From positions 496,001-560,000 of the forward strand of contig NZ_CP126158.1 in NCBI RefSeq assembly GCF_030127145.1: a DNA stretch of 64,000 bases. Reading direction: 5' to 3'. How positions within the stretch are numbered: the stretch's first letter is position 1; each line of letters starts with the position of its first letter. This DNA comes from Halobaculum halobium (GTDB taxonomy: Archaea > Halobacteriota > Halobacteria > Halobacteriales > Haloferacaceae). A model generated the notes under the pieces. The model saw only the letters and a program-made list of their open reading frames with translations, was not told the DNA's origin and did no database searches. The position numbers and the translations under genes are program-made. Positions 1-11,234 of this stretch are shown piece after piece.

Positions 1-1
1 C

Positions 2-271
2 AAGGCGGGCGAGAACGACGGCGACGTGATCAAAGAGGAGATGCGCGCGGTGGCCAACCCCAACGACGGGATGGAGGTCACGCCCGGGAACCTCGCCGAG
101 GGGCTGCGGGCCGTCGCGAACGGCGACGACGTGTACTACCAAGGCGCCTCATCGTCGGTCGACTTCGACGAGAACGGCGACATGACGGCCGTCACGTATG
201 CGTTCCTCCAGTACAACACGGACGTGGAGGGCAACGTCGAGACGATCAGCACCATCGACTTCGAGGCCTGA
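2..271 (+). CDS. ABC transporter substrate-binding protein, C-terminal fragment
   Basis: The reading frame is open from the window edge to a stop at 269-271, giving about 89 C-terminal residues; the start lies outside the window. The segment with NLAEGLRAVANGDDVYYQGA followed by VDFDENGDM and a short beta-rich tail looks like the last part of a type-1 periplasmic binding protein of the branched-chain amino acid (LivJ-like) kind, where the C-terminus describes a small set of residues around ligand and the second lobe. Such proteins are extracytoplasmic lipoproteins that deliver ligand to an ABC importer. No permease or ATPase follows downstream, so partners must lie upstream if this is a transporter operon. 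The family call is an inference from a short fragment. Confidence 0.55.
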   Translation, partial: KAGENDGDVIKEEMRAVANPNDGMEVTPGNLAEGLRAVANGDDVYYQGASSSVDFDENGDMTAVTYAFLQYNTDVEGNVETISTIDFEA

Positions 272-420
272 ACGGCCGACAGCGGCCGACCGCGTTCAGA
301 GTTTTCACGCGTCCACATTCCTACACCCGCCGGTCCACCTTGGGATCGGTCTCCGCTCGCTCCGCCTCCTTCGACCGCCGCGACCCTCGGATTTAGGCCC
401 TTCCCGGACGCAGCCAGGGT

Positions 421-1569
421 ATGCACGTACTCAAGAACGGGACAGTCGTCGACAGCGACGGCACGCGGGAGGCGGACGTCGCGATCGCGGACGGGGAGAT
501 TATCGCCGTCGGCGACGTCGGCCGCGGCGACTCAGAGACCGATGTGAGCGGGCAGTTCGTCGCCCCCGGCCTGATCGACTCGCACGTCCACCTGATGATG
601 GACGGCCGCCCCGACGTCGCGACCGCCGAAGACGAGAGCGACTTCGACCACGCGTACATCGCCGCTGCGAACCTCCAGAAGGCCGTGGAAGCGGGCGTCA
701 CAACCGTCCGCGACCTCGGCGCCTCGGGAACGCTCGCGCTCGACGCCGGTCGGGCGGTCGCGGAGGGGCGACTCGTCGGCCCGCGCGTACTCGCGTGCGG
801 ACAGAACGTCGTGATGACCGGCGGGCACGGCCACTGGTTCGGCCGCGAGGCCGACGGCCCGGACGAAGTCCGCAGGGCCGCCCGAGAACAGCTCAAGCGC
901 GGCGCGGACGTGATCAAGTGCATGGCGACCGGCGGCGTGCTCACGGAGGGTGCCCAGACCGGCGCGCCGGAGCTCACCGCCGAAGAGCTGGAGGCGCTCG
1001 TCGACGCCGCGAGCGCGAAGGGCGTCCCGACGGCCGCACACGCCCACGGGAAGGAGGGCCTGCTCAACGCCGTCGACGCCGGCATCACGAGCATCGAGCA
1101 CGGCACGTTCATGGACCGGGAGGCGGCCGAAGCGATGGCGACCGAAGGGACGTACTGGGTACCGACCGCGGCCGCCCTCAAGAACATCGTCGAGAACCCC
1201 GACGCGGGGATCCCGGAGTCGGCCATGGACAAGGCCGTCGAAGCCAGCGAAGCGTTTGCCACCTCGTTCGACCACGCCGAGGCCGCGGGCGTCGACATCG
1301 CGATGGGAACTGACGCGGGCACCCCGTTCAACCACTTCGACAGTATCGCCGACGAGCTGGCGTTCATGGTCGAGTACGGACTGAGCCCAGAGGCGGCCCT
1401 GGAGGCCGCGACCGTCACTGCCGCCGAACTGTGCGGTCTCGACGACGTCGGCCTCGTCGACGAGGACTACCGGGCAGACCTTGTCGTCCTCGACGACAAC
1501 CCCGCCGTCGACGCCGACGCGTGGCAGGACCCCGCCGCGGTGTTCGCCGACGGCGACCGCGTCGTCTGA
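421..1569 (+). CDS. Metal-dependent amidohydrolase (imidazolonepropionase/prolidase-like)
   Basis: A 382-residue member of the amidohydrolase superfamily, which hydrolyses amide or C-N bonds with one or two metal ions in a TIM barrel. The metal ligands are visible in order: the HxH pair H55 and H57 (DSHVHLMMD), the likely carboxylated lysine K166 (ADVIKCMATGG), H207/H209 (AAHAHG), H227 (IEHGTF) and D298 (GTDAG). The N-terminal 50 residues and the last 50 form the usual composite beta-sandwich. This is the Xaa-Pro dipeptidase-like branch of cytosolic enzymes; the substrate cannot be told from sequence. The ATG at 421 is preceded by ATTTAGGCC at about 390, correctly spaced for a leaderless start. 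Confidence 0.85.
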   Translation: MHVLKNGTVVDSDGTREADVAIADGEIIAVGDVGRGDSETDVSGQFVAPGLIDSHVHLMMDGRPDVATAEDESDFDHAYIAAANLQKAVEAGVTTVRDLGASGTLALDAGRAVAEGRLVGPRVLACGQNVVMTGGHGHWFGREADGPDEVRRAAREQLKRGADVIKCMATGGVLTEGAQTGAPELTAEELEALVDAASAKGVPTAAHAHGKEGLLNAVDAGITSIEHGTFMDREAAEAMATEGTYWVPTAAALKNIVENPDAGIPESAMDKAVEASEAFATSFDHAEAAGVDIAMGTDAGTPFNHFDSIADELAFMVEYGLSPEAALEAATVTAAELCGLDDVGLVDEDYRADLVVLDDNPAVDADAWQDPAAVFADGDRVV

Positions 1570-1679
1570 CGAGAATCGGCCGTGTGAACGACGACCGTGC
1601 GCCGGAATCCGACCTTCCGCGGATGAGCGGGGCCGATTCTGGGGTGGCTTTTTAGCGATCAAGCGATTGGGTCCGTTCG

Positions 1680-1835
1680 ATGCCGGAGTGTGCAAACTGT
1701 GGCGGATTCGTGACCGAACGCTACGTTCGGGTGTTCGCGCCCGGCGAACGGGAGACGGTTCGGGTGTGCCCGAACTGCGAGGACAAGCTTCGAGACGGTG
1801 CGGACGTGCGCGAGGCGCGTTCGAAGCGGACCTGA
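1680..1835 (+). CDS. Small zinc-binding protein (DUF7563-like)
   Basis: A 51-residue protein beginning MPECANCGGFVTERYVRVFA and carrying two CxxC pairs (CANC near residues 4-7 and CPNC near 29-32), followed by a basic-acidic tail. The four cysteines form one zinc-ribbon knuckle. Small proteins with this exact layout are common in haloarchaea and I believe they correspond to DUF7563; no function is established. A T-rich TATA-like element (CTTTTTAGC, about 1648-1656) lies roughly 26 bases before the ATG, the expected spacing for a leaderless transcript. The frame ends about 100 bases before the amidase gene. Confidence 0.75.
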   Translation: MPECANCGGFVTERYVRVFAPGERETVRVCPNCEDKLRDGADVREARSKRT

Positions 1836-1935
1836 TCGGGTTCTATCGACACGTCGCTTTCGCGGCCCCGCTGGGCGTGACTGCCGGCGGTGTCGCCTCC
1901 GAAGAACTACTACCGGGCCGCCGGAACCGGTCCGT

Positions 1936-3282
1936 ATGAACGGAGATCGATCCGGTGAGGCGCTTGCACCCCTCGCCGGTGCGCTGCGAGCCGGGGAACG
2001 GGACGTGACCGCGTACGCGAGGACCCTTCGAGACCGGATCGACGAACGGGATCCGGACATCCGCGCCTGGGTCGACGGTGGAAAGCCCCGCTCGTGGCTG
2101 ACCGCCGAAGCCGATGCGCTCCGCGAGCGGTATCCTCGATCCAACGCCGAACCCGCGACCGCCGCCGATAGCGTTCCGGAGCGACCGCCGCTGTTCGGCG
2201 TTCCCGTGGGAGTGAAAGACATCTTCCACGTCGACGGGCTGGCCACCCGTGCCGGGTCGGAGCTGCCTCCGGGTGCCCTTGCTGGGACGGAGGCGACCGC
2301 GGTTCGCCGGCTCCGCGCGGCGGGCGCGATCGTGGCGGGAAAGACGCACACGACCGAGTTCGCGTACTTCGCCCCGGCGCCGACGCGAAACCCACACGAT
2401 CTCGCCCACACGCCGGGAGGCTCCTCCAGCGGCTCGGCCGCCGCGGTCGCGAGCGGGACCGCGCCGCTCGCGCTCGGAACACAGACCGTCGGGTCGGTCA
2501 TCCGGCCCGCGGCGTTCTGCGGCGTCGTCGGGTTCAAACCGACTCGGGGCCGTATCCCGACCGACGGGGTGATCCCCCTGTCGGAGTCCGTCGACCACGT
2601 CGGAACCTTCACGCGCGACGTTGCCGGGACGACGCTCGCGGCGTCTATCCTCCTCGATGGCTGGAACGGCGAGCGTCCGACAGGGTCGGCTGACCACGTG
2701 ACACTCGGCGTCCCGAACGGTTCGTATCTCGACCAGGCGTCCGACGTGGGGCGCGAGGCGTTCGAACGGGCCCTCGACGCGCTCGCGGACGCCGGATACG
2801 ACCTCGTCCGCGTCGAAGCGATCCCCGAGATCGACGAAGTGAACGACCGCCACAACACCCTCGTCGCTGCCGAGGCCGCGCTCGCACACGGCGAGTGGTA
2901 CGACCGCTACCCCGACCGCTACGCCGAGGCGACCAGCGAGCTGATTCAGGACGGCCGAGACACCCCCGTCTCGGCGCTGGTCCGCGGTCGCCGCGGTCGG
3001 GACGCGCTGTGCGACTCGCTGGCGTCGACCGCAGCGGACCGGGACATCGACGCGTGGATCGCGCCGGCGGCTCCCGGACCCGCACCCGAGGGGATTGGCG
3101 ACACCGGAGACCCGGTACTGAACCTCCCGTGGACTCACGCCGGACTCCCGACCGTCGGTGTTCCCGCCGGCGACGTGGACGGCCTGCCGGTCGGCGTGCA
3201 GGTAGCTGCGGGCTTCGATGAAGACGAACGCCTGTTGGCGTGGGCCGACGGAATCGCGGAGGCCGTCGAGAACGCCGCTTAG
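1936..3282 (+). CDS. Amidase (amidase signature family)
   Basis: A 448-residue amidase-signature enzyme that hydrolyses carboxamides with a Ser-cisSer-Lys triad. The triad is visible: K94 in GVPVGVKDIF, the cis-serine in GGSSSGSAAA (residues 161-170, S163 by spacing) and nucleophile S187 in GTQTVGSVIRPA, followed by FCGVVGFKPTRG. The nucleophile motif has Val where most family members have Gly (TVGS instead of TGGS). ATG 1936 was chosen over an upstream in-frame start near 1798, which would overlap the preceding small gene and add a composition unlike the family N-terminus. It is not GatA-like in context, since no gatB or gatC is adjacent; the substrate is unknown. Confidence 0.88.
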   Translation: MNGDRSGEALAPLAGALRAGERDVTAYARTLRDRIDERDPDIRAWVDGGKPRSWLTAEADALRERYPRSNAEPATAADSVPERPPLFGVPVGVKDIFHVDGLATRAGSELPPGALAGTEATAVRRLRAAGAIVAGKTHTTEFAYFAPAPTRNPHDLAHTPGGSSSGSAAAVASGTAPLALGTQTVGSVIRPAAFCGVVGFKPTRGRIPTDGVIPLSESVDHVGTFTRDVAGTTLAASILLDGWNGERPTGSADHVTLGVPNGSYLDQASDVGREAFERALDALADAGYDLVRVEAIPEIDEVNDRHNTLVAAEAALAHGEWYDRYPDRYAEATSELIQDGRDTPVSALVRGRRGRDALCDSLASTAADRDIDAWIAPAAPGPAPEGIGDTGDPVLNLPWTHAGLPTVGVPAGDVDGLPVGVQVAAGFDEDERLLAWADGIAEAVENAA

Positions 3283-3385
3283 ACCACTCGCCAGCGCGCC
3301 AAACCCACACACGGCGAGGGCGAACCGACACCGTTTTACAGTTCACAGGCATACGCTGAGTTGCACTCAGAGAGTGCATCACCGC

Positions 3386-3460
3386 GCTCCGGTGGTGTAG
3401 TCCGGCCAATCATATTGCCCTCTCACGGCAATGACCAGGGTTCAAATCCCTGCCGGAGCA
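3386..3460 (+). tRNA. tRNA-Glu (anticodon CTC)
   Basis: A complete 75-base cloverleaf: acceptor GCTCCGG pairs with CCGGAGC (3453-3459), discriminator A3460, and the anticodon stem TTGCC/GGCAA encloses the loop CTCTCAC, giving anticodon CTC for GAG codons. The T arm is CAGGG-TTCAAAT-CCCTG. A second tRNA-Glu with anticodon TTC and a very similar D arm lies at 50356-50430, so both glutamate isoacceptors are in this window. No intron and no encoded CCA are seen. Confidence 0.97.
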
Positions 3461-3465
3461 TTTTT
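3461..3465 (+). terminator. T-run terminator of tRNA-Glu(CTC)
   Basis: Five T residues follow the discriminator base directly. Archaeal RNA polymerase commonly terminates at such T-runs after tRNA genes. Confidence 0.6.
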
Positions 3466-3613
3466 GTCCTTCGTCTAACAGGTAGTCGGGGCTTTCTGCC
3501 ACGAACGCAGGCACCGGTCTCGATAACGCACGTTCTTGCTGTGTAGCAGCCGGCGTCCACTGCTGCGGACGCAATTCGTACGTGCAACGTAACAATCCGA
3601 CCGGACCGTGAGG

Positions 3614-3847
3614 ATGAATACACCCATGGTCATCACAGCCGCGGTCGCCGAGGTTGGGTCGCTGTCGATTGGTGCGCCGCTTCAGTTCTTCAGCGGTGAG
3701 TTTCTCCAGTACGCAGTCGTGTTCTTCGTGTTGGCGATCATTGCGGCCGTGCTCGGAGCTCGCGGTGTCGCCGGAGTGAGTATGACCATCGCGAAGTGGC
3801 TCGTGATCGTCTTCCTCGTCCTCACAATCGCCACGCTGATACTCTGA
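3614..3847 (+). CDS. DUF1328-family small membrane protein
   Basis: A 77-residue protein with two predicted transmembrane segments. The core [20 protein letters not shown], then GVAG, then [19 protein letters not shown], is the recognisable DUF1328 (UPF0391, YtjA-like) pattern found in bacteria and haloarchaea. It sits in the cytoplasmic membrane and has no established function, though bacterial members are linked to stress and stationary phase. GTG 3608, ATG 3614 and ATG 3626 are all in frame; ATG 3614 is a compromise, and 3626 would give a length closer to typical members. It is a monocistronic gene between tRNA-Glu and the rRNA operon terminator. Confidence 0.8.
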   Translation: MNTPMVITAAVAEVGSLSIGAPLQFFSGEFLQYAVVFFVLAIIAAVLGARGVAGVSMTIAKWLVIVFLVLTIATLIL

Positions 3848-3998
3848 GTCGGCGGTCTCGACTGTGGACGAACCGGACGTGAACCGCTGGGCAGACCGGC
3901 GTAGCCACTCTTCGATCTAGGAGGTGAGTACTGAGAGAGAAAACGAACAGGTGAACTGAGAGAGGGGTGGGGAGGACTGTGGAGGGTGGGATAGTATG

Positions 3999-4035
3999 AA
4001 AAACGCCCACCAGCGCGCGCGTGCGCTGGTGGGCG
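3999..4035 (-). terminator. rRNA operon hairpin terminator
   Basis: Read on the minus strand, a near-perfect GC-rich stem (GCCCACCAGCGC at 4005-4016 pairing with GCGCTGGTGGGC at 4023-4034) is followed directly by TTTTT (4003-3999). It lies 15-50 bases beyond the 5S rRNA 3' end. A hairpin plus T-run of this strength is unusual for Archaea and probably ends the rRNA transcript. Confidence 0.8.
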
Positions 4036-4050
4036 TGGATTGTGTATGAG

Positions 4051-4173
4051 TGGTGGGCGGCGAACCGGTGTTTCCAGAGGCTCTCGCACTCCAGGACTTG
4101 CCGGAACGCTGGCGGGCTTAACTTCCGTGTTCGGGATGGGTACGGGTGGTGCCCCGCCGCTGTGGCCGCCCGA
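4051..4173 (-). rRNA. rrf: 5S ribosomal RNA
   Basis: The minus strand reads GGGCGGCCACAGCGGCGGGG near the 5' end, then CCCGTACCCATCCCGAACAC, GGAAGTTAAGCCCGCCAGCG and finally ACACCGGTTCGCCGCCCACC. The terminal stem GGCGGCC.../...CGCCGCCC and the universal CCCGAACACGGAAGTTAAG segment identify archaeal 5S. Ends are estimated within a few bases. It follows 23S by about 105 bases, as in other haloarchaeal operons. No tRNA-Cys, usually present after 5S in haloarchaea, is found between it and the terminator. Confidence 0.95.
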
Positions 4174-4227
4174 AGGCCGACCATCGGGAATGATCCGATG
4201 TAGGTGCCTGCGTCGGTCTGTGGCCGA

Positions 4228-4265
4228 TATGTACGTGCAATCCAGGTAACGCCTGGACCCGTTCA
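4228..4265 (-). repeat. 23S rRNA processing stem, 3' arm
   Basis: Positions 4228-4245 are the exact reverse complement of 7243-7260, and 4252-4265 match 7223-7235 as a second helical block. The unpaired bases between the two blocks on each arm are consistent with a bulge-helix-bulge site cut by the archaeal splicing endonuclease during 23S maturation. Confidence 0.9.
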
Positions 4266-4277
4266 CGGGTCCCAGTG

Positions 4278-7200
<2,923 letters not shown>

Positions 7201-7222
7201 CTGATGGTACACTGTGACCCGG

Positions 7223-7260
7223 TGAACGGGTCCAGTGGACGTCTGGATTGCACGTACATA
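7223..7260 (-). repeat. 23S rRNA processing stem, 5' arm
   Basis: The partner arm of 4228-4265: CTGGATTGCACGTACATA at 7243-7260 pairs perfectly with 4228-4245, and TGAACGGGTCCAG at 7223-7235 pairs with the second block. Together they loop out the whole 23S sequence. Confidence 0.9.
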
Positions 7261-7372
7261 CGGTCGTCATCGCACGTCACGTGGGTGTCACGCGAGCGTG
7301 CTCAACCCTTCCCATTCCCGCTCTCGCGGAATGGTGCATCGATCGTGTGTACCAGTTCATCTCCTCGTGCCA

Positions 7373-7383
7373 CACTTAAGGGG
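7373..7383 (-). promoter_or_regulatory. Possible internal promoter in the 16S-23S spacer
   Basis: The minus strand reads CCCCTTAAGTGTGG here. CTTAAGT is close to the TATA elements of haloarchaeal rRNA promoters, and internal spacer promoters are known in Halobacterium. It lies about 175 bases before the 23S 5' end. This is a motif match only. Confidence 0.4.
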
Positions 7384-7409
7384 CACGATTCGAATCGCGG
7401 TACGAGAGT

Positions 7410-7451
7410 GACCTACAGGGAATCGAACCCTGTCGAGGTACCAACGAGGTC
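7410..7451 (-). other. tRNA-like stem-loop remnant in the rRNA spacer
   Basis: On the minus strand a short stem GACCT (7451-7447) / AGGTC (7414-7410) closes a segment that contains GTTGGTA, as in a tRNA D loop, followed by a perfect T-arm-like hairpin ACAGGG-TTCGATT-CCCTGT (7433-7415). There is no anticodon arm and no normal seven-base acceptor, so it is not a functional tRNA. It occupies the place where haloarchaeal operons carry tRNA-Ala(TGC). It may be a decayed tRNA or simply a conserved spacer hairpin. Confidence 0.4.
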
Positions 7452-7476
7452 TGAAAGTGAGCCCCGATAGTTCGTA

Positions 7477-7497
7477 GGTGTCTGGTCGCAACCACGA
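7477..7497 (-). repeat. 16S rRNA processing stem, 3' arm
   Basis: On the plus strand this reads GGTGTCTGGTCG, then CAA, then CCACGA. It pairs with the leader arm at 9070-9093 (TCGTGG...CGACCAGA...CACC), with mismatched interruptions that resemble a bulge-helix-bulge. It lies about 55 bases after the 16S 3' end. Confidence 0.8.
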
Positions 7498-7550
7498 GTG
7501 CCACGAAGACCGCTAAGGTGGGCCAGGCGCGTCGGCCTGGTCCCGTTCTG

Positions 7551-9022
<1,472 letters not shown>

Positions 9023-9069
9023 GTTCCTCCCCGTAAGGGGAGGGGGTGGCGGGTCATATCGTGGCGACA

Positions 9070-9093
9070 TCGTGGAACCGACCAGATGTCACC
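9070..9093 (-). repeat. 16S rRNA processing stem, 5' arm
   Basis: The leader arm that pairs with 7477-7497 to enclose 16S rRNA. Paired blocks are TCGTGG/CCACGA, CGACCAGA/TCTGGTCG and CACC/GGTG, separated by unpaired bases. Confidence 0.8.
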
Positions 9094-9164
9094 GTACTAT
9101 CGAGGCTCACATCAGATACCGTCTTGCGGCGGACCGCAGGGGCGGAATCCTCATCACGTGTCGC

Positions 9165-9182
9165 CGCGCCGACCGCGGCGCG
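9165..9182 (-). other. GC-rich hairpin in the rRNA leader
   Basis: CGCGCCG-ACCG-CGGCGCG is a perfect 7-bp stem with a 4-base loop. It falls at or just after the expected transcription start of the rRNA operon, so it would be the first structure in the primary transcript. Confidence 0.6.
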
Positions 9183-9210
9183 CTTCACATCACATCGAAT
9201 GGCAGTGGTA

Positions 9211-9220
9211 CGTATAAGCC
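9211..9220 (-). promoter_or_regulatory. rRNA operon promoter (TATA element)
   Basis: The minus strand reads GGCTTATACG, which matches the haloarchaeal rRNA TATA box (TTATACG). Initiation is expected 22-27 bases downstream, near 9187-9190. I see only this one strong match in the leader, whereas several haloarchaea have tandem rRNA promoters. Confidence 0.7.
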
Positions 9221-9349
9221 CGTCGTCTCGCGGTCGGCGAGGTACGGCACCACGTGGGTACACCTCTCACGGGTGGCGATTCGGGCCCCTGAACGCCGCC
9301 GGCCGCGATCGTCACAAACTATTCAAATCGGTGATTGGAATTCGCCCTC

Positions 9350-10885
9350 GTGGCCCTCCGCCCGTACTTCACGCGCGCCGCCGGCGCGGTACGGCCGGCG
9401 CTGGCGCGTCGGCTGTCCGTCGACCGCCGAGCGCTCGTCGCGCTCAGAGCCGCATTGGGGGCCCTGTTGCTCGCAGATCTCCTCTTGCGCGCACGTTCGT
9501 TGGCGTTCTTCTACACGGACACTGGTGCGCTTCCACGGTCGGCGCTGGTCGCTCGATATCCACTCACGGCGAACCTCTCGATTCACGCCGTGTTCGGAGA
9601 GGTGTGGTGGGTCGCACTCCTGTTCGTGGCTGCCGGCGTCGCCGCGCTCGCGCTCCTGTTCGGGTACCGAACCAAGGCGGCGGCGATCTGTTCGCTACTC
9701 CTGCTCGTCTCGCTTCACGCACGGAACCCGCTCGTGTTGAACGGTGGCGACTCACTGCTTCGGCGGACGCTCCTGTGGAGCCTCTTTCTCCCGCTCGGCT
9801 CCGGGCTAGCACTACGAGACCGGGGACGGTGCCGGCATCCGGCGGCGGTGGGATTGTTGCTCCAGCCAATCGTTCTCTACGTGGTCAACGCGGTGATCAA
9901 GCTGCGGGGAGACGCCTGGCCGAGCGGCCGAGCCGTGCGGATGGTGTTCAGCATCGAGTCGTTGACCGTGGGCCTTGGAGAGCAACTCGCCGGGTACCCG
10001 AACGTCCTCACCGGACTCGGTATCGCGTGGGTTGCGCTGTTGTGCTGCTCGCCGCTGCTCGTGCTCGCGACCGGTCACTTCCGGACGATCGTCGTCATCG
10101 CGTTCGCGTCCGCGCACGCGGGAATGTCAATCACGCTCGGCGTCGGACTGTTCCCGCTGGTCAGTCTCGCCGCGTTGCTCCCGTATCTCCCCCCCGCTGC
10201 GTGGGACTCCGTCGAAAGGCCGTGGAACGTGATAGCTCGACGGGCGCGCGGAGTCGGTACGGGTGTTCGGGCGTGTCTCATTCGGGCCGGCAGGGCGCTA
10301 TCGGGGACAAGTCGATCTCCATTGCGACGGGTGGTTGCCGTGGGGGAACAGCGAACCAATCGGATCGTCGCTCTCGTCGGCGACAAGGGAGTCCTGGCAG
10401 CCGCCAAAGGCGCCGGAAGAGGACTCGCGACGGCGCTGTTGATCATCGTCGTCGTCTGGAACGCCGCCGCGTTGGGATACGTGGAGGCGCCGTCGACGGA
10501 GGTAGTCGAAATTAGTCCAGAGGAGACGCGTTGGGACATGTTCGCCCCGTCACCGCCGACCGAGGACGTGTGGTACGTCGCGGTCGGCACCCTCGACTCC
10601 GGCGAACGAGTGAACGTGATCCACGGCGGCGATCCGGAAATGAACCGATCGGACCGGCAGTGGGGTGCCTATCCCAGCGCACGCTGGCGGAAGTACTTGG
10701 AGGTAGTCCGGTGGAGCGGCGACGACGAACTCCGTCGGCAGTTCGCCCTGGGACTGTGTGCGCGATGGAACGCGACTCACAGCACCCACGTCGAGTCCCT
10801 CACCGTCCGCGTGCTGTCACAACCGACCCGGCCGAACGCGACAGAGCCGACTCAGCTGTCGAGCGCCCGAACGTTTGGGTGCTAA
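9350..10885 (+). CDS. HTTM-domain membrane protein (vitamin K carboxylase-like)
   Basis: A 511-residue protein whose first 300 residues hold about eight hydrophobic helices with the HTTM pattern: FFYTDTGALPRSAL, HARNPLVLNGGDSLLRRTL and the helix pair after VIKLRGDAWPSG. HTTM is the membrane domain shared with gamma-glutamyl carboxylase. The C-terminal 150 residues are soluble and include the segment WDMFAPSPPTEDVWY, typical of this protein type. Activity is unproven in Archaea. The GTG at 9350 is preferred over TTG 9335 because a TATA-like CTATTCAAATC lies about 25-30 bases upstream. It is divergent from the rRNA operon and lies before orc1. Confidence 0.8.
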   Translation: MALRPYFTRAAGAVRPALARRLSVDRRALVALRAALGALLLADLLLRARSLAFFYTDTGALPRSALVARYPLTANLSIHAVFGEVWWVALLFVAAGVAALALLFGYRTKAAAICSLLLLVSLHARNPLVLNGGDSLLRRTLLWSLFLPLGSGLALRDRGRCRHPAAVGLLLQPIVLYVVNAVIKLRGDAWPSGRAVRMVFSIESLTVGLGEQLAGYPNVLTGLGIAWVALLCCSPLLVLATGHFRTIVVIAFASAHAGMSITLGVGLFPLVSLAALLPYLPPAAWDSVERPWNVIARRARGVGTGVRACLIRAGRALSGTSRSPLRRVVAVGEQRTNRIVALVGDKGVLAAAKGAGRGLATALLIIVVVWNAAALGYVEAPSTEVVEISPEETRWDMFAPSPPTEDVWYVAVGTLDSGERVNVIHGGDPEMNRSDRQWGAYPSARWRKYLEVVRWSGDDELRRQFALGLCARWNATHSTHVESLTVRVLSQPTRPNATEPTQLSSARTFGC

Positions 10886-11234
10886 CGGTGCAACTGTGTA
10901 CCGGAGAGCACTCGAAAAGCGGTGTTGTTGCGGGCGGTATGTGAGGTCGGATGTGGTATCGCGGGGTCAGGTGCGGGTGAGGCGAGGTCAGGTGTGGATG
11001 AGGTGAAGTCGAGTTCGGATGGAGTAGGCGAGAGCATGTCCAGTCAGGCCGGACCGGATCGAGTTGGGTCGGGCGGAGGTCGATACGGGAGTGGAGGCGG
11101 AATCACCGGGTGGAGATAGCGTGCCCGAGCTAGCAGGAGACAGTAGTCCGAAACCAAAACTTGAGGACCGACGGGAAGCGATTGTGTGGGGTCGGATCGA
11201 CGCCGTATGGGTCGGCGCTGTGAGACGAGTTCCC
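10886..11234. other. Purine-rich intergenic region beside orc1
   Basis: This 349-base gap between two convergent genes holds one ORB-like element (10907-10927). The rest is a long G/A-rich plus strand with irregular GGTC/GGTG/GGAG runs (about 10950-11110). No coding sequence or RNA gene was recognised. Confidence 0.5.
10907..10927 (-). repeat. ORB-like element downstream of orc1
   Basis: The reverse complement reads CAACACCGCTTTTCGAGTGC, matching the ORB pattern CACACCGGTTTTCGAGTGCT repeated upstream of orc1 in all but a few positions. It lies outside the main origin, past the orc1 stop. Confidence 0.7.

Noticed and set aside
198-1313. A 371-codon open frame overlapping the amidohydrolase
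   Set aside because: Arg-rich, low-complexity translation typical of a frame-shifted shadow in GC-rich DNA; the overlapping frame at 421-1569 has complete catalytic motifs.
3848-4050. tRNA-Cys after 5S rRNA
   Set aside because: No cloverleaf found between the 5S gene and the terminator, or just beyond it.
7403-7476. Functional tRNA-Ala in the rRNA spacer
   Set aside because: No seven-base acceptor pair, no anticodon arm with TGC; only T-arm and D-loop-like pieces are present.
9046-10515. A 489-codon frame overlapping the HTTM gene
   Set aside because: Begins in the rRNA leader and has an Arg-rich composition; the HTTM frame has regular transmembrane segments.
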